32,167 bases of DNA from Rikenella microfusus (GTDB lineage Bacteria > Bacteroidota > Bacteroidia > Bacteroidales > DYQK01): positions 1 through 32,167 of the forward strand of contig DYQK01000028.1 of the NCBI GenBank assembly GCA_020719385.1, given 5' to 3'. The notes beneath the pieces are model-generated. The model was not told the DNA's origin, did not search any database, and saw nothing but the letters and a program-made list of their open reading frames with translations. Within the stretch, counting starts at the first letter, position 1. Each line of letters starts with the position of its first letter. Below, piece after piece: positions 31,407 through 32,167 of the stretch. The translations under genes were made by a program, and so were the position numbers.

Positions 31407-32167
31407 ATGAAATTGCTTGAAAAAACAAAAATTTTATATAATTTGCAAAACGATAATCCTGAACGTTTAAAATTTTATCAAAAAATTTCTGACGACCAAA
31501 AAGCAGAATTTATCAATGGAAAAGTTGTTTTGCATTCGCCTGCCGCACGAAGTCACACCGCAGTAGGACGACGGTTGATTACGTTGTTGCAGAATCACAA
31601 TTCGCAAAGTAAATTAGGTGAAGTTGGTTATGAAAAAATGATGATTCACCTGACCGAAAATTCGTATGAACCCGATATCTGTTTTTTTCTAAAGAAAACG
31701 GCAGATTTGTTTTTTGACGCGTTGTGTTTATTTCCTGCTCCCGATTTTGTTGTAGAGATTCTTTCGAAACGCACAAAGAAAAACGACCGCGGCATAAAAT
31801 TTCAAGATTACGCCGCACACGGCATTCCCGAATACTGGATTATTGACCCTGTGAAAAAAGTTGTGGAGCAATATTTTCTGACCGACAGCGAATATCAACT
31901 TTTTCGAAGTTATACGGAGGGCGAAATTCAGAGTTTTGTAATAAAAAATTTCATTGTTCCGATAGAATGTCTCTTTGATGAGCGTTTATTCGACATTTTA
32001 AACACATCAGATAAACGACAGATCAAAGTTTTGATAAGCGAAATTTTCGAGCAGAAAGAGATAATTTCTAAAAAAGAGAATGTTATCTCGGAAAAAGACA
32101 AACTTTTGTCGGAAAAAGAGAATGTTATCTCGGAAAAAGACAAACTTTTGTCGGAAAAAGAGAATGT
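31407..32167 (+). CDS. Uma2-family nuclease-like protein (3' partial)
   Basis: The gene starts at the ATG at 31407 and stays open to the window edge (253 residues seen). The Uma2 (DUF820) domain, a PD-(D/E)XK fold, is clear: AEFINGKVVLHSPA, SYEPDICFF with Asp90, and PDFVVEILSKRTKKNDRG with Glu117. The typical FQDYAAHGIPEYWIIDP follows. Biological role is unknown; Uma2 proteins are numerous in Bacteroidota and cyanobacteria. From about residue 210 the protein becomes a charged coiled coil made of 14-residue repeats (ENVISEKDKLLSEK) encoded by perfect 42-bp DNA repeats. The real end and repeat number lie outside the window. Confidence 0.9.
   Translation, partial: MKLLEKTKILYNLQNDNPERLKFYQKISDDQKAEFINGKVVLHSPAARSHTAVGRRLITLLQNHNSQSKLGEVGYEKMMIHLTENSYEPDICFFLKKTADLFFDALCLFPAPDFVVEILSKRTKKNDRGIKFQDYAAHGIPEYWIIDPVKKVVEQYFLTDSEYQLFRSYTEGEIQSFVIKNFIVPIECLFDERLFDILNTSDKRQIKVLISEIFEQKEIISKKENVISEKDKLLSEKENVISEKDKLLSEKEN
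32076..32167 (+). repeat. Perfect 42-bp tandem repeats at the end of the Uma2-family gene
   Basis: Copies 32076-32117 and 32118-32159 are identical, and a third begins at 32160 and leaves the window. Each encodes 14 residues, two heptads. Perfect identity suggests recent expansion or ongoing copy-number change. Confidence 0.92.

Noticed and set aside
32076-32167. CRISPR-like array at the window edge
   Set aside because: Repeats are directly adjacent with no spacers and stay in frame as a 14-residue coiled-coil unit.

Overview
The window looks like a piece of an AT-rich Bacteroidota (probably Bacteroidales-like) chromosome. Protein families typical of that phylum support this: an OmpP1/FadL-type porin, FdtA/QdtA cupin, SiaB-like kinase, Rpn and Uma2 nucleases, and a long POT transporter. 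Spaces before start codons are A/T-rich with no clear Shine-Dalgarno sequence. Many genes are preceded by the Bacteroidota promoter pattern TTTG-N(18-22)-TAnnTTTG. No rRNA, tRNA, CRISPR array, insertion sequence or phage structural gene was recognised. Most genes are housekeeping genes, interspersed with small accessory genes.

Layout. 1-2163: end of an unknown gene, secG, and a convergent soluble hybrid histidine kinase. 2239-5374, all plus: RNase HI, a secreted thioredoxin-fold protein, a SiaB-like kinase, uridine kinase, and a DEDD exonuclease with an altered first catalytic motif. 5448-10879, all minus: a CAP-domain lipoprotein, a frameshifted STAS/SEC14-like gene, a POT peptide transporter, purB, and a secreted leucine-rich-repeat protein. 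11091-12191: an FdtA/QdtA cupin followed closely by a HyfE-like membrane subunit. 12303-15417: a tight five-gene run of a cyanophycinase-family S51 peptidase, a cytoplasmic-looking peptidoglycan amidase with an SH3 domain, and three small membrane proteins. 15477-17669, minus: pheS downstream of a periplasmic-binding lipoprotein.

18051-22040 holds two tandem paralogous GT-C/TPR membrane proteins. 22105-24468 holds an Rpn-type nuclease, a NuoB/HyfI-like subunit with most cluster ligands lost, and a coiled-coil PD-(D/E)XK protein whose promoter also appears to lead into argS and mutS (24481-28913). 29041-31307 holds an OmpP1/FadL porin, a four-helix membrane protein, and a convergent SemiSWEET. 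A Uma2-family gene with perfect 42-bp tandem repeats runs off the right edge.

The most interesting points are the cofactor-stripped HyfI-like subunit with a separated HyfE partner, the possible lysis/export operon at 12303-15417, and four intergenic hairpins sharing the same TGTCAGA/TCTGACA core. Next come the broken STAS-like gene and the Asp-to-Asn change in the exonuclease. Apparent upstream TTG/GTG starts often lie inside the promoter -7 box, so several genes are given shorter starts here.
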